Shown one piece after another: positions 1-6,692 of a stretch of DNA of 7,026 nt (position 1 is its first letter; each line of letters opens with the position of its first letter). Both the position numbers and the translations under genes were made by a program. The notes beneath the pieces are model-generated. The model did not search any database, had not been told where the DNA came from, and worked only from the letters and a program-made list of their open reading frames with translations. Origin of the DNA: Proteiniphilum sp. (GTDB lineage: Bacteria; Bacteroidota; Bacteroidia; Bacteroidales; Dysgonomonadaceae); the NCBI GenBank assembly GCA_012728465.1, contig JAAYFB010000406.1, forward strand, positions 1 through 7,026, read 5' to 3'.

Positions 1-363
1 AATAGGCGCGAGGCTTTTTATTTGAGACAAGTTGCTGATGCAGCATCTATTTGCCGTGATATTAACAATCCTGGGGTAACTTGCCTAGGAGACTTTTGGC
101 ATATGACTCATGATGAGACTAGTGACATGGCTGCATTTATATCTGCAGGTGAGTACTTATCACATGTTCATATGGCAAGCCGAAAGCGAAGAAGTATGCC
201 TGGTGAGGATGGTACAGCTGATAACTATGTTGATGGCTTTAAAGGATTGAAGCTAATTGGATACGATAAGTATGTAAGCTTCGAATGTGGTTGTCAGGGG
301 GATAGAGAAATAGTTGTTCCTGAGGCATTGGCATTATTGCGTAAGCAATGGGATATGGCATAG
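1..363 (+). CDS. Sugar isomerase/epimerase, TIM-barrel (xylose isomerase-like) family, 3' part only
   Basis: The frame is open from the first base of the window and ends in TAG, giving the last 120 residues of a protein whose start lies upstream. The fragment holds the second half of an AP-endonuclease-2/xylose-isomerase-like barrel. Fragment residues D31-x-x-H34 (in GDFWHM), H57 (HVHMAS), R63 and E95 (FECGC) occur in the order and nearly the spacing of the metal-binding and catalytic residues of the D-tagatose 3-epimerase type (Asp, His, His, Arg, Glu). The first metal-binding Glu would lie in the missing part. Family members isomerise or epimerise free or phosphorylated sugars using a divalent metal; the substrate here cannot be told. 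TTG at 22 could be read as a start but would cut through the fold, so the gene is treated as 5'-truncated by the window edge. No terminator is visible before the IS begins 23 bp downstream. Confidence 0.85.
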   Translation, partial: NRREAFYLRQVADAASICRDINNPGVTCLGDFWHMTHDETSDMAAFISAGEYLSHVHMASRKRRSMPGEDGTADNYVDGFKGLKLIGYDKYVSFECGCQGDREIVVPEALALLRKQWDMA

Positions 364-381
364 ATAGGAGATAATTAAATT

Positions 382-386
382 ATAAT
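382..386. repeat. Target-site duplication ATAAT, left copy
   Basis: ATAAT lies directly left of the left IS end and is repeated at 2021-2025 directly right of the right end. IS1380-family elements make 4-5 bp duplications, so this fits. In AT-rich DNA the exact edge is uncertain by one base: a 4-bp ATAA duplication with the IS at 386-2020 fits equally well. Confidence 0.65.
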
Positions 387-403
387 CCTTAACTCCGCAA
401 GCT
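387..403 (+). repeat. IS1380-family left terminal inverted repeat
   Basis: CCTTAACTCCGCAAGCT matches the reverse complement of 2003-2019 (CCTCAATTCCGCAATCT) at 14 of 17 positions, with an unbroken core TCCGCAA. This is the end upstream of the transposase gene. Confidence 0.8.
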
Positions 404-419
404 TCTACTTTAATATAAA

Positions 420-460
420 GGCAAAGCACTGATATGAAATGTCTTATCAGTAGCTTTGCC
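420..460 (+). promoter_or_regulatory. Hairpin overlapping the probable transposase promoter -7 box
   Basis: GGCAAAGC (420-427) pairs with GCTTTGCC (453-460). The stem continues through A428-T451 and CTGATA (429-434) with TATCAG (445-450), leaving one bulged A (452) and a 10-base loop: about 15 base pairs in all. The 3' arm contains TAGCTTTG (451-458), an exact match to the Bacteroidota -7 consensus TAnnTTTG. The -33 position 19 bases upstream reads ACTG, a poor match to TTTG. A transcript begun just after the box would lack the stem, while read-through RNA from the upstream gene would contain it. No T-tract follows, so it does not look like an ordinary intrinsic terminator. The hairpin is plainly visible; the promoter role is inferred. 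Confidence 0.55.
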
Positions 461-510
461 ATGTGTAATATTTCACCTATATTGGTGTTGCATTAAAAAT
501 ATACACTGCA

Positions 511-1787
511 ATGAAAGTACAAAAAATTTTTCAATCAATCACTCCTTTTGCTGGTATTTCTTTCGTTAATCAAGAATTTAACGATCAGGTCTTCTGTCTT
601 TAATTGATACTCATCTTGGTATTAGGTCATTATCTGGATATCAATACGGAGAAATATTTCGTGCATGGTTCGATATTTTCTTCTGTGGTGGTGAAGTAGC
701 TGAGGACATTCAAAAGTACTTACGCCCTACTCTTGAAAATATTCCTTTCAATAGAGTTCCTAGTGCTGATACCTTGCATAGGGTGCTAAAAGAACTAGCT
801 ACAGAAAATACAACTGTCACCTCAGCATCGAATAAAGAATATCAGTTCAATATCAATGAGAAGATGAATGACTTGAATATAAAATCACTACTGTTAACCA
901 AACAGTTGAAGAAAAATAGACTTTACGACTTTGATTATGATAATCAAATTATTGCACATAACAAATATGATGCTAAACACACCTATAAGAAGACCACGGG
1001 CTATTTTCCTGGTATTGCCACCATCGCAGATAAGATTGTTTATATTGAGAATCGAGATGGAAATACTAACGTAAAAACTGGTCAGGCAGAGACCTTGGAA
1101 AGAGCATATCAGCTGCTTGGCAACAATGGAATAAAAGTAAACAGATCTCGAATGGATGCTGGCTCATATAGTAAAGAAATTATAGACACAGTTGCTAAAA
1201 ACTCTAAGTTATTCTATATTAGAGCAAACCGTTGTACGGCTATGACAAATCAGATTAGTGAAATTACCAATTGGAAATCTATAGAAATCAATCATCAATC
1301 TTATGAGGTGGAATCAATTTTTTTTTTGCAATTCTTCCAGGACAGGAAGTATCGTTTAGCTGTTATGCGAGAGAAGAACAAAGACGGCCAAACAAATATA
1401 TTCACGGGTGATAATTTCATTTATCGGTCTATTTTGACCAATGACTGGAACTCTAGTGAAGAAGATATAATCAAGTATTACAATATGAGAGGGGCAAGCG
1501 AAAAAATATTTGATGTGCAGAATAATGACTTTGGTTGGTCTCGCCTTCCTTCATCGGATATGAACTGCAATACAGTTTTTTTAATCTTGACAGCCATGAT
1601 GAAGAACTTCTACAACTATCTCATTGATAAAGTATCCGAAGTATTTGAAGATATTCCTCCTACATCACGAATAAAGAGATTTATATTCAGCTTTATTAGT
1701 GTGGCAGGAAAATGGATACGCCAAGCAAGGCAATGGAAGCTCAAGCTTTATACTGACCGACCCTACGAAAAGTTGAAATTTCGCTGA
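511..1787 (+). pseudogene. IS1380-family transposase, frameshifted near the 5' end
   Basis: The DDE transposase would cut and join the IS ends. Reading starts at ATG 511 (MKVQKIFQSITPFAGISF) but meets TAA at 601-603 after 30 codons. The rest of the protein continues in the -1 frame, which is open from 582 to the TGA at 1785-1787, so one base has been lost between 582 and about 600; GA(T)TCA near 583-587 is the most natural place. Restored, the protein has 425 residues, the usual family length. Candidate catalytic residues in restored numbering are Asp142 (YDFDYDNQ), Asp216 (SRMDAG) and Glu331 in the signature Y-x2-R-x3-E (YNMRGASE); the Lys often found seven residues after the Glu is Asn. A run of ten T at 1318-1327 lies in frame within the gene. 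A protein starting at TTG 774 would lack the N-terminal 88 residues and is unlikely to work. A sequencing error is the main alternative to a true pseudogene. Confidence 0.85.
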
Positions 1788-2002
1788 AAACTAACCAGAT
1801 AAGCCGATGAACAAAAATCGGAATGGGATTTCTATGTCCACTTGCTTCAAAACCACCTTATAACCAGTTGAAGATCTAATTTTACTCACTAAAATCAAGA
1901 AGCTTTATTAAATTCGACCGAAAGTAAAAAGACTCATCAGGTAATATTGATAGAATTTAAATAAAAACGGAACTGAAACAAATTTCAAACTTCAAAATAA
2001 AT
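1788..2002. other. Noncoding 3' tail of the IS
   Basis: This stretch between the transposase stop and the right inverted repeat holds no credible reading frame. A short inverted repeat, CCGAT (1804-1808) with ATCGG (1817-1821), forms a 5-bp stem shortly after the stop codon, but no T-tract follows, so a terminator is not supported. Its base composition resembles the rest of the element, and nothing suggests a second gene or a passenger. Confidence 0.6.
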
Positions 2003-2019
2003 AGATTGCGGAATTGAGG
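2003..2019 (-). repeat. IS1380-family right terminal inverted repeat
   Basis: AGATTGCGGAATTGAGG is the imperfect complement of the left end (14 of 17). The base at 2020 (G) is placed inside the element because the ATAAT direct repeat then begins at 2021; this makes the right end CCC instead of CC when read inward. Confidence 0.8.
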
Positions 2020-2020
2020 G

Positions 2021-2025
2021 ATAAT
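2021..2025. repeat. Target-site duplication ATAAT, right copy
   Basis: ATAAT matches the five bases left of the IS (382-386). With the IS removed, the comM and isomerase genes would be convergent with about 53 bp between their stop codons. Confidence 0.65.
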
Positions 2026-2049
2026 ATAAAAAAACAAGAAATACTACGC

Positions 2050-3594
2050 TCATCTCTGCGCCGCCCAAGTCTCACGATCCAAGTTCCTATAATTTATTGC
2101 CTCGGCTAAATGTGACGATAATACCTTTTCATCACCATTCAAATCGGCTATAGTGCGTGCAACTTTAAGAATTCTGTCATATGCTCTAGCAGATAGACTA
2201 AGTCGCTCCATAGCCACTTTCAATAGTTTAAGCCCTGCTTCGTCAGGAGATGCGTATTTATTAAGTAGCTTCGAACTCATTTGTGCATTGCTATATACAC
2301 CCGGAGTATCTTTAAATCGCTCTACTTGTATATCACGTGCCTTCACAACACGTTTCATTATTTCAAGGCTAGACTCTGCAGGCGTTCTATCTGATATTTT
2401 TTCGAATGGAACTGGCACTATCTCAATATGTATATCTATCCTATCTAACAGTGGTCCCGATATTTTGTTTAGATATTTTTGTACGGCCCCAGGGGGACAT
2501 ACACAGTTTCGTTCTGGATGATTATAATATCCACATGGACAAGGGTTCATTGCTGACACCAACATAAAGCTGGCAGGATATTCTACAGAAAAACGAGCCC
2601 TTGATATAGTAATTTTTCTATCTTCAAGTGGCTGACGCATTACCTCAAGTACGCTTCTATTAAATTCGGGAAGTTCATCCAAAAACAGGACACCATTATG
2701 AGACATGCTTATTTCACCTGGTTGTGGATAGGTTCCACCTCCTACCATTGCTACATCACTAATGGTATGATGGGGCGAGCGAAAGGGACGATGAGTCATC
2801 AACGATACACTACCCTCTAGTTTTCCTGCAACACTATGTATCTTTGTGGTTTCTAGAGCTTCGTCCAAAGTGAATGGGGGTAAAATGGAGGACATACGCT
2901 TTGCCATCATCGACTTGCCTGAGCCTGGTGCACCAACCATTATTATATTATGACCTCCTGCCGCCGCAACTTCCAATGCTCGCTTTACGTTTTCTTGACC
3001 CTTAACATCACTAAAATCAAATTCAAATATAGATTGGCTTTGCCTAAACTCTTTTTCTATATCTACTTTAGTAGCTTCTAACTCTAAATTATCATTCACA
3101 AAACCAATTACTTGCTTGATATTATCTACACCATAAACATCTAAGCCCTCAACCACAGCAGCTTCTTTTGCATTTTCACTTGGCAAAATAAATCCTTTAT
3201 AACCGTTCTCCTTGGCCATGATAGCAATAGGAAGTGCCCCTTTAATTGGTAGTATTTGTCCATCCAAAGAGAGCTCACCCATAATTATGTAGTCCGCAAG
3301 CTTGTCATAACCAATGCTATCAGATGCAGCCAAAATGCCAATGGCTAGAGGCAAATCATAGTCCGAACCCTCTTTTCGAATGTCAGCTGGTGACATATTT
3401 ATTATTACTTGTTGTCGGGGAAACTTGAATCCATTTTCATTAATTGCCGATACAATCCTTTCGTGTCCTTCCCTGACTGACGCATCTGGAAGACCCACAA
3501 CCTGAAATTTGATACCTCTTGTGCAATTTACTTCAATGGTAATTAGAGTGGCGTTGATGCCTTGAACAGCTGCGCCATACACTTTCACTAGCAT
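2050..3594 (-). CDS. comM: ComM/YifB family Mg-chelatase-like AAA+ ATPase
   Basis: This 514-residue protein has full family length. ComM-type proteins are cytoplasmic hexameric AAA+ motors that, in naturally transformable bacteria, drive branch migration while incoming DNA is integrated; many non-transformable bacteria also carry one. An N-terminal ChlI/Lon-like domain spans about residues 1-170, with the typical KEGSDYDLPLAIGILAA stretch near 74-90 and GELSLDG at 106-112. The Mg-chelatase AAA+ core follows, with Walker A GAPGSGKS (221-228), Walker B VLFLDELPEF (302-311), a four-cysteine cluster C352, C354, C364, C366 (NPCPCG...CVCPP), and PLLDRIDIHIE (381-391). The C-terminal Mg-chelatase domain includes SARAYDRILKVARTIADL (468-485), where the sensor-2 arginine lies. 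ATG is at 3594 and the first residues MLVKVYGAAVQGINA match the family start. It lies 16 bp after the lipoprotein gene on the same strand and is probably co-transcribed with it. No terminator is seen before the IS end. Confidence 0.95.
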   Translation of the reverse strand: MLVKVYGAAVQGINATLITIEVNCTRGIKFQVVGLPDASVREGHERIVSAINENGFKFPRQQVIINMSPADIRKEGSDYDLPLAIGILAASDSIGYDKLADYIIMGELSLDGQILPIKGALPIAIMAKENGYKGFILPSENAKEAAVVEGLDVYGVDNIKQVIGFVNDNLELEATKVDIEKEFRQSQSIFEFDFSDVKGQENVKRALEVAAAGGHNIIMVGAPGSGKSMMAKRMSSILPPFTLDEALETTKIHSVAGKLEGSVSLMTHRPFRSPHHTISDVAMVGGGTYPQPGEISMSHNGVLFLDELPEFNRSVLEVMRQPLEDRKITISRARFSVEYPASFMLVSAMNPCPCGYYNHPERNCVCPPGAVQKYLNKISGPLLDRIDIHIEIVPVPFEKISDRTPAESSLEIMKRVVKARDIQVERFKDTPGVYSNAQMSSKLLNKYASPDEAGLKLLKVAMERLSLSARAYDRILKVARTIADLNGDEKVLSSHLAEAINYRNLDRETWAAQR

Positions 3595-3610
3595 GGTTAT
3601 AAACTATTAT

Positions 3611-4747
3611 TTATTGGTCATTCTTATTGGAGTTTCTAAGTTCTTTGGCTACTGCCGATGCAGATATATTTCTCGAACTTATTACTCCTGATGGTGATAT
3701 TAATATATTGTTGGGAACAAACTCTATGTTGTAAGCATCAACGATGTCTGATGCCCAACTTTTATTTTCATACACGATAGTCCAATCGATTGAGTCATTT
3801 TCAATGTACTCGTTTGGATGAATATTAGAGTCAATATAAATTGATATAAACTCAACACTATCTTTATTTAAATTATTGTATGTGTCTTTTAATCGTTTGA
3901 TATTTTCGCGAGAATCACTCCCCGTTGCCGAAACAAATGACAACAATAGATGCTTGCCTTTATAGTCGTACGAATTTGTTGTATCTCCTTTTACATCTAT
4001 TATTTTAAAATAAGGCATAGAGGAGCCCTCTGCTGAGTTTTTCACTTTATTGAGATAAGTATTTAGATTAAGCCCCATTTTTGTTTTTAATATGTCACCC
4101 TTCACAAAAGACATTACTCTTTCGAAAGATTCTGAGTTTTCAGCATTAGCAAAAAACTCATTAATCAACACCAAACTAGACAATCTGTTAGGATTTTTCT
4201 CAATAAAAGCTTCAGCAGCCATAATCAAATCGAGATTTATATTATTAATTTTGGCATCATCATTACTGTGCACTAATGCCATTCCATTGTTTAACGAATC
4301 AACAGCATTAGTTTCTAGCATATTATTGTAAAGTAAGTATCTTCGAGTTATTAATTCGCGATTTTCTTCCTTAAACTTAGTAAGGTCGTCATTAATTTCA
4401 TTCCCGTTTACTTTGACAAGATCAAATACTTGAGCATCTCCCTTTAGAGAAACTTTATCCAAAGGGTTTGCAAATAACATAACCGAAGAGTTTTGATTAT
4501 TAAAAAACAGGGAGAATGAAGTCAAATCATCAATGACGCAATCATAAGAGAAGTCACCCTTATCATTTGTCCATATTGTGTCTATTACTAAGCTATCAGA
4601 TAGGAAATATGTAATTAATATTTCTGAATCCTCTAAATTATTAATACTACCTTTAATTATAGTACGATTACTCTTATCGTTGCACGAAAACAACAAGAGT
4701 ACAAGAATAGCTATTGATGATAGTATAGCAAATTTATTACACTTCAC
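3611..4747 (-). CDS. Lipoprotein with DUF4369-like domain and cysteine-less thioredoxin-fold domain
   Basis: The protein has 378 residues. A hydrophobic signal peptide (about residues 5-21) ends in a lipobox, LFS-Cys22, so it should be a lipid-anchored envelope protein. Residues about 28-125 look like the DUF4369 beta-rich domain common at the N-terminus of Bacteroidota thiol-disulfide proteins, followed by a helical linker (about 125-240). The C-terminal part (about 243-372) has a thioredoxin/AhpC-TSA fold: YFKIIDVKGDTTN, then KGKHLLLSFVSATGSDSR aligned with the usual FWASWCGPCR. The two active-site cysteines are replaced by Gly276 and Ser279, while the cis-proline loop FVPNNILI (Pro345) is kept. 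Oxidoreductase activity by CXXC is therefore not expected; a binding or scaffold role is possible but unproven. The chosen start is GTG 4745-4747, since the next upstream in-frame stop leaves only ten more codons and no ATG or GTG. It is the first gene of a probable operon with comM. Confidence 0.85.
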   Translation of the reverse strand: MKCNKFAILSSIAILVLLLFSCNDKSNRTIIKGSINNLEDSEILITYFLSDSLVIDTIWTNDKGDFSYDCVIDDLTSFSLFFNNQNSSVMLFANPLDKVSLKGDAQVFDLVKVNGNEINDDLTKFKEENRELITRRYLLYNNMLETNAVDSLNNGMALVHSNDDAKINNINLDLIMAAEAFIEKNPNRLSSLVLINEFFANAENSESFERVMSFVKGDILKTKMGLNLNTYLNKVKNSAEGSSMPYFKIIDVKGDTTNSYDYKGKHLLLSFVSATGSDSRENIKRLKDTYNNLNKDSVEFISIYIDSNIHPNEYIENDSIDWTIVYENKSWASDIVDAYNIEFVPNNILISPSGVISSRNISASAVAKELRNSNKNDQ

Positions 4748-4839
4748 TTCGATGACTTTATTAATTTGGTTATCCTAATTTACACTCTATTTCAAGGACA
4801 TATAACTACAATACACCAAGTACTATAAATTAGGAAAAA

Positions 4840-4870
4840 CAAAGATAATAAACAATTTCAATTATTCAAT
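4840..4870 (-). promoter_or_regulatory. Candidate promoter for the lipoprotein-comM operon
   Basis: On the minus strand, TATCTTTG (4847 to 4840) matches the Bacteroidota -7 consensus TAnnTTTG exactly, and ATTG (4870 to 4867) lies 19 bases upstream as a 3-of-4 match to the -33 TTTG. Transcription would begin near 4836 and leave a leader of roughly 90 bases before the GTG start at 4747. In AT-rich DNA such matches can arise by chance. Confidence 0.5.
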
Positions 4871-4938
4871 ATATTTTTACATATTTTGCTTATTATTTTT
4901 CTTCTATGTAATATCATAACAATTGTAACCTGCGCAAA

Positions 4939-4969
4939 CTTGCTAATATCACTTTTTTACCTACATTTG
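4939..4969 (+). promoter_or_regulatory. Candidate promoter for the glycosyltransferase gene
   Basis: CTTG (4939-4942) and TACATTTG (4962-4969) are separated by 19 bases, matching the Bacteroidota -33 TTTG (3 of 4) and -7 TAnnTTTG (exact). Transcription would begin near 4973. This decides the start of the downstream gene: the in-frame GTG at 4969 would lie inside the -7 box and could not be translated from this transcript, leaving ATG 4996 as the start. Confidence 0.55.
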
Positions 4970-4975
4970 TGATAT
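4946..4975. repeat. Inverted repeat around the glycosyltransferase -7 box, possible operator
   Basis: ATATCAC (4946-4952) and GTGATAT (4969-4975) are perfect inverted repeats with a 16-base gap that contains the -7 box. Half-site centres are 23 bp apart, about two helical turns, as expected for a dimeric repressor site. No regulator gene is present in the window, so the operator role is only a suggestion. Confidence 0.35.
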
Positions 4976-4995
4976 CAATAATAATATCATCAAAG

Positions 4996-5985
4996 ATGTA
5001 TTTTTCAATAATAATTCCAGTATATAATCGTCCCGACGAAGTGGATGAGCTACTACAAAGCTTAACTCTACAAACCAATAAGAACTTCGAAGTGATACTA
5101 GCAGAGGATGGCTCAACAAACAAAAGCAATCTGATAGCTGATAAGTATAGGGATAGTTTAGACATAGTTTATTTTGAAAAATCGAACTCGGGGCCTGGCA
5201 CTACTCGCAATGCTGGTGCAAAAAGAGCCAAATATGATTACTATATCTTTTTCGACTCCGACTGCATAATACCCCCTCAATACATAGAGAATGTATCAAA
5301 ATCACTTTACTTAAAATATCATGATGCCTTTGGAGGACCAGATGCAGCTTTATCAACATTTACTCACATTCAAAAAGCTATAAACTACTCTATGACTTCC
5401 TTTTTTACAACTGGAGGCATAAGAGGTGGAAATAAATCAATGGATAAGTTTCATCCACGTAGCTTTAATTTGGGTGTTTCCCGCGAAGCTTTTGAAGCAA
5501 TTGATGGTTATGGAAAAATGAGGTTTGGTGAAGATATTGATTTTAGCTTACGCCTGATTCAGAATGGATTTACCACCACACTTATATCTGAAGCATACGT
5601 ATATCACAAACGTCGCACCACGTTGAAACAATTTTTCAAACAAGTACACAATTCAGGTATAGCACGCATCAATTTGCACATAGCTCACCCTGGCTCCATG
5701 AAGCTAGTTCACACACTACCCGCAATATTTGTTATTGTCATGACATCTCTTTTAATAATATCTTTATTCATACCTCGAGCCATCTTTATACCTATTATTT
5801 ACAGCCTGCTCATTTTTGTGGATGCTACTCTCAAAAACAGCTCTTCGCTCGTGGGAATATATAGCGTAGCATCATCATGGACACAGTTATTTGGCTACGG
5901 CACAGGGTTTATCTCTGCTACATGGAATAGACTGATACTAAAGAAGGGGGAATTTAAAGCATTCGAAAAAAAATTCTACGATTAA
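4996..5985 (+). CDS. Family 2 glycosyltransferase with C-terminal membrane segments
   Basis: This 329-residue enzyme should transfer a sugar from a nucleotide-sugar donor at the inner face of the cytoplasmic membrane, probably for a surface glycan or glycolipid; donor and acceptor are unknown. The GT-A fold opens with MYFSIIIPVYNRPDEV. It shows AEDGS (36-40) for nucleotide binding, GPGTTRNAGA (66-75), the DXD metal site FFDSDC (D87, D89), and FGEDIDF (177-183) with the Glu179-Asp180 pair expected to supply the catalytic base. Hydrophobic segments at about 241-259 and 262-279, perhaps a third near 290-310, would hold it in the membrane. ATG 4996 is preferred over the in-frame GTG 4969 because family members begin almost directly with the first beta strand and because the GTG overlaps the promoter -7 box. 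It is convergent with the mutarotase gene, 7 bp away, with no terminator visible between them. It is a lone glycosyltransferase and not part of a visible polysaccharide cluster. Confidence 0.9.
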   Translation: MYFSIIIPVYNRPDEVDELLQSLTLQTNKNFEVILAEDGSTNKSNLIADKYRDSLDIVYFEKSNSGPGTTRNAGAKRAKYDYYIFFDSDCIIPPQYIENVSKSLYLKYHDAFGGPDAALSTFTHIQKAINYSMTSFFTTGGIRGGNKSMDKFHPRSFNLGVSREAFEAIDGYGKMRFGEDIDFSLRLIQNGFTTTLISEAYVYHKRRTTLKQFFKQVHNSGIARINLHIAHPGSMKLVHTLPAIFVIVMTSLLIISLFIPRAIFIPIIYSLLIFVDATLKNSSSLVGIYSVASSWTQLFGYGTGFISATWNRLILKKGEFKAFEKKFYD

Positions 5986-5992
5986 GATCTTT

Positions 5993-6325
5993 CTAATCCA
6001 ACGAAAATATCCGCTCCATCATTTGCCACTTTTCAGAAGAAGCCCTCCCTTTTTCCACATCTTGATATTTATCCATATAAGCCTCCCATTCTGCTTGACG
6101 CGGCAAAGTGGAAAGTCGTTGCATATCTTGCTCCCAATCAAAGCTATCAATTGTATCCACAATCATAAATAACACATTTTGGTGAATATATATCTGCATA
6201 TCTAATATGCCTACTTCACGCATACCATCCTTAACTTCTTGCCACACGTTTTGGTGTTCGCCCACATAGTTTTTGATTAATTCAGTATCGTTCTTCAGCG
6301 ATAGTGTTTGACAATATCTTTTCAT
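5993..6325 (-). CDS. rhaM: L-rhamnose mutarotase family protein
   Basis: The 110-residue protein matches the small dimeric ferredoxin-like mutarotases (PF05336 type), which interconvert alpha and beta anomers of L-rhamnose or a related sugar so that uptake and isomerisation run freely. Family marks are MKRYCQTLSLKND at the start, Y20-x3-H24 with W28 and E30 (EHQNVWQE; H24 corresponds to catalytic His22 of E. coli RhaM), IYIHQNVLFMI (45-55), WEAYMDKYQ (80-88) and the closing EKWQMMERIF (98-107). The position of E. coli Tyr41 appears to be Met43 (LDMQIY), as I recall from other Bacteroidota members, so the exact sugar may be L-fucose or another one. No rhamnose or fucose operon is beside it; it stands alone, convergent with the glycosyltransferase. 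The ATG at 6325 gives the standard N-terminus. The symbol rests on family similarity. Confidence 0.85.
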   Translation of the reverse strand: MKRYCQTLSLKNDTELIKNYVGEHQNVWQEVKDGMREVGILDMQIYIHQNVLFMIVDTIDSFDWEQDMQRLSTLPRQAEWEAYMDKYQDVEKGRASSEKWQMMERIFSLD

Positions 6326-6394
6326 TTCAATAATTTTAAGTGTGAATACTATAAAGCAAACTTACACAAAAAGTTTATCATTGTATATGCACCT

Positions 6395-6425
6395 CAAAAA
6401 TAATTTTATATCGAACAAACCCAAT
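6395..6425 (-). promoter_or_regulatory. rhaM: Candidate promoter for the mutarotase gene
   Basis: On the minus strand, TATTTTTG (6402 to 6395) fits TAnnTTTG, and ATTG (6425 to 6422) lies 19 bases upstream, the same arrangement as the candidate before the lipoprotein gene. Transcription would begin near 6391 with a leader of about 65 bases. A second exact -7 match, TAAGTTTG (6364 to 6357), is nearer the gene but has no acceptable -33 element. Confidence 0.35.
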
Positions 6426-6665
6426 ATTTCCTTCAATAGATATTTCATCAATCCATTTAATGGCTCACAATATTCGGTGTGTCTAAAATAGAATTAGAGA
6501 ATTACTACAATCCGAAAAACCAAAAGTTTTTGATTATACTCATCTTTATATATCCAAAATGACGCGCATTTTTGGAAATGGATAAAGCTCAACCCACATT
6601 CACACGTGCACAAAAGTAAATGAGCAAACATCAAATGTGGTTGGTACTAATATTTTTGTGCATGA

Positions 6666-6677
6666 GCAAAAATGGTT
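6666..6677 (+). repeat. 12-bp direct repeat GCAAAAATGGTT, copy 1
   Basis: The same 12 bases recur at 6832-6843, 166 bp downstream. Both copies lie in the intergenic region. With such A-rich sequence the match is only mildly unexpected. Confidence 0.5.
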
Positions 6678-6692
6678 TGTAAAATGGCATTT

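Larger units (their letters stand above)
387..2020 (+). mobile_element. IS1380-family insertion sequence, complete ends, defective transposase
   Basis: The element of about 1.63 kb is bounded by imperfect terminal inverted repeats starting with CC (387-403 and the complement of 2003-2019) and by a 5-bp direct repeat ATAAT outside them. It carries one transposase gene in the plus direction, covering 511-1787, that is recognisable as IS1380-type. Inside the left end, between the repeat and the gene, is a hairpin that includes a promoter-like box. About 230 bp of noncoding DNA follows the gene. Size, single gene, terminal CC and duplication length all agree with the family. It was inserted between the convergent sugar isomerase and comM genes, 24 bp past the comM stop codon, and broke neither. 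Intact ends suggest it could still be moved by a transposase supplied by a sister copy, but its own gene is frameshifted. Confidence 0.85.
4748..4995. other. Divergent intergenic region between lipoprotein and glycosyltransferase
   Basis: This very AT-rich stretch of 248 bp separates two divergently read genes. It contains a candidate promoter for each direction and repeats of the word AATATCA at 4910-4916, 4945-4951 and 4983-4989. I see no RNA gene or coding frame in it. Confidence 0.6.

Noticed and set aside
582..603. Programmed -1 frameshift in the transposase
   Set aside because: The overlap has no X XXY YYZ slippery heptamer, and the family is normally encoded in one frame.
774..1787. 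Transposase treated as an intact gene starting at TTG 774
   Set aside because: The same frame encodes transposase-like sequence back to 582, and ATG 511 begins the typical N-terminus in another frame; this is a broken 425-residue gene.
1804..1821. Terminator hairpin after the transposase (CCGAT/ATCGG)
   Set aside because: The stem is only 5 bp and no T-tract follows.
2153..2521. Plus-strand reading frame of 122 codons inside comM
   Set aside because: It is antisense to well-conserved ComM sequence, has no recognisable domain, and is a shadow of the codon pattern.
4092..4331. Plus-strand frame of 79 codons inside the lipoprotein gene
   Set aside because: It is antisense to the coding frame with no family resemblance. 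The same applies to 4578-4778 (plus), and to 4914-5165 (minus), which lies largely antisense to the start of the glycosyltransferase gene.
4969..4995. Start of the glycosyltransferase at the in-frame GTG 4969
   Set aside because: The GTG overlaps a -7 promoter box and adds nine residues before the usual family start MYFSIIIPVYN.
6620..6682. Short frame of 20 codons starting at ATG 6620
   Set aside because: It is too short, has no promoter match at a fitting distance and no recognisable sequence.
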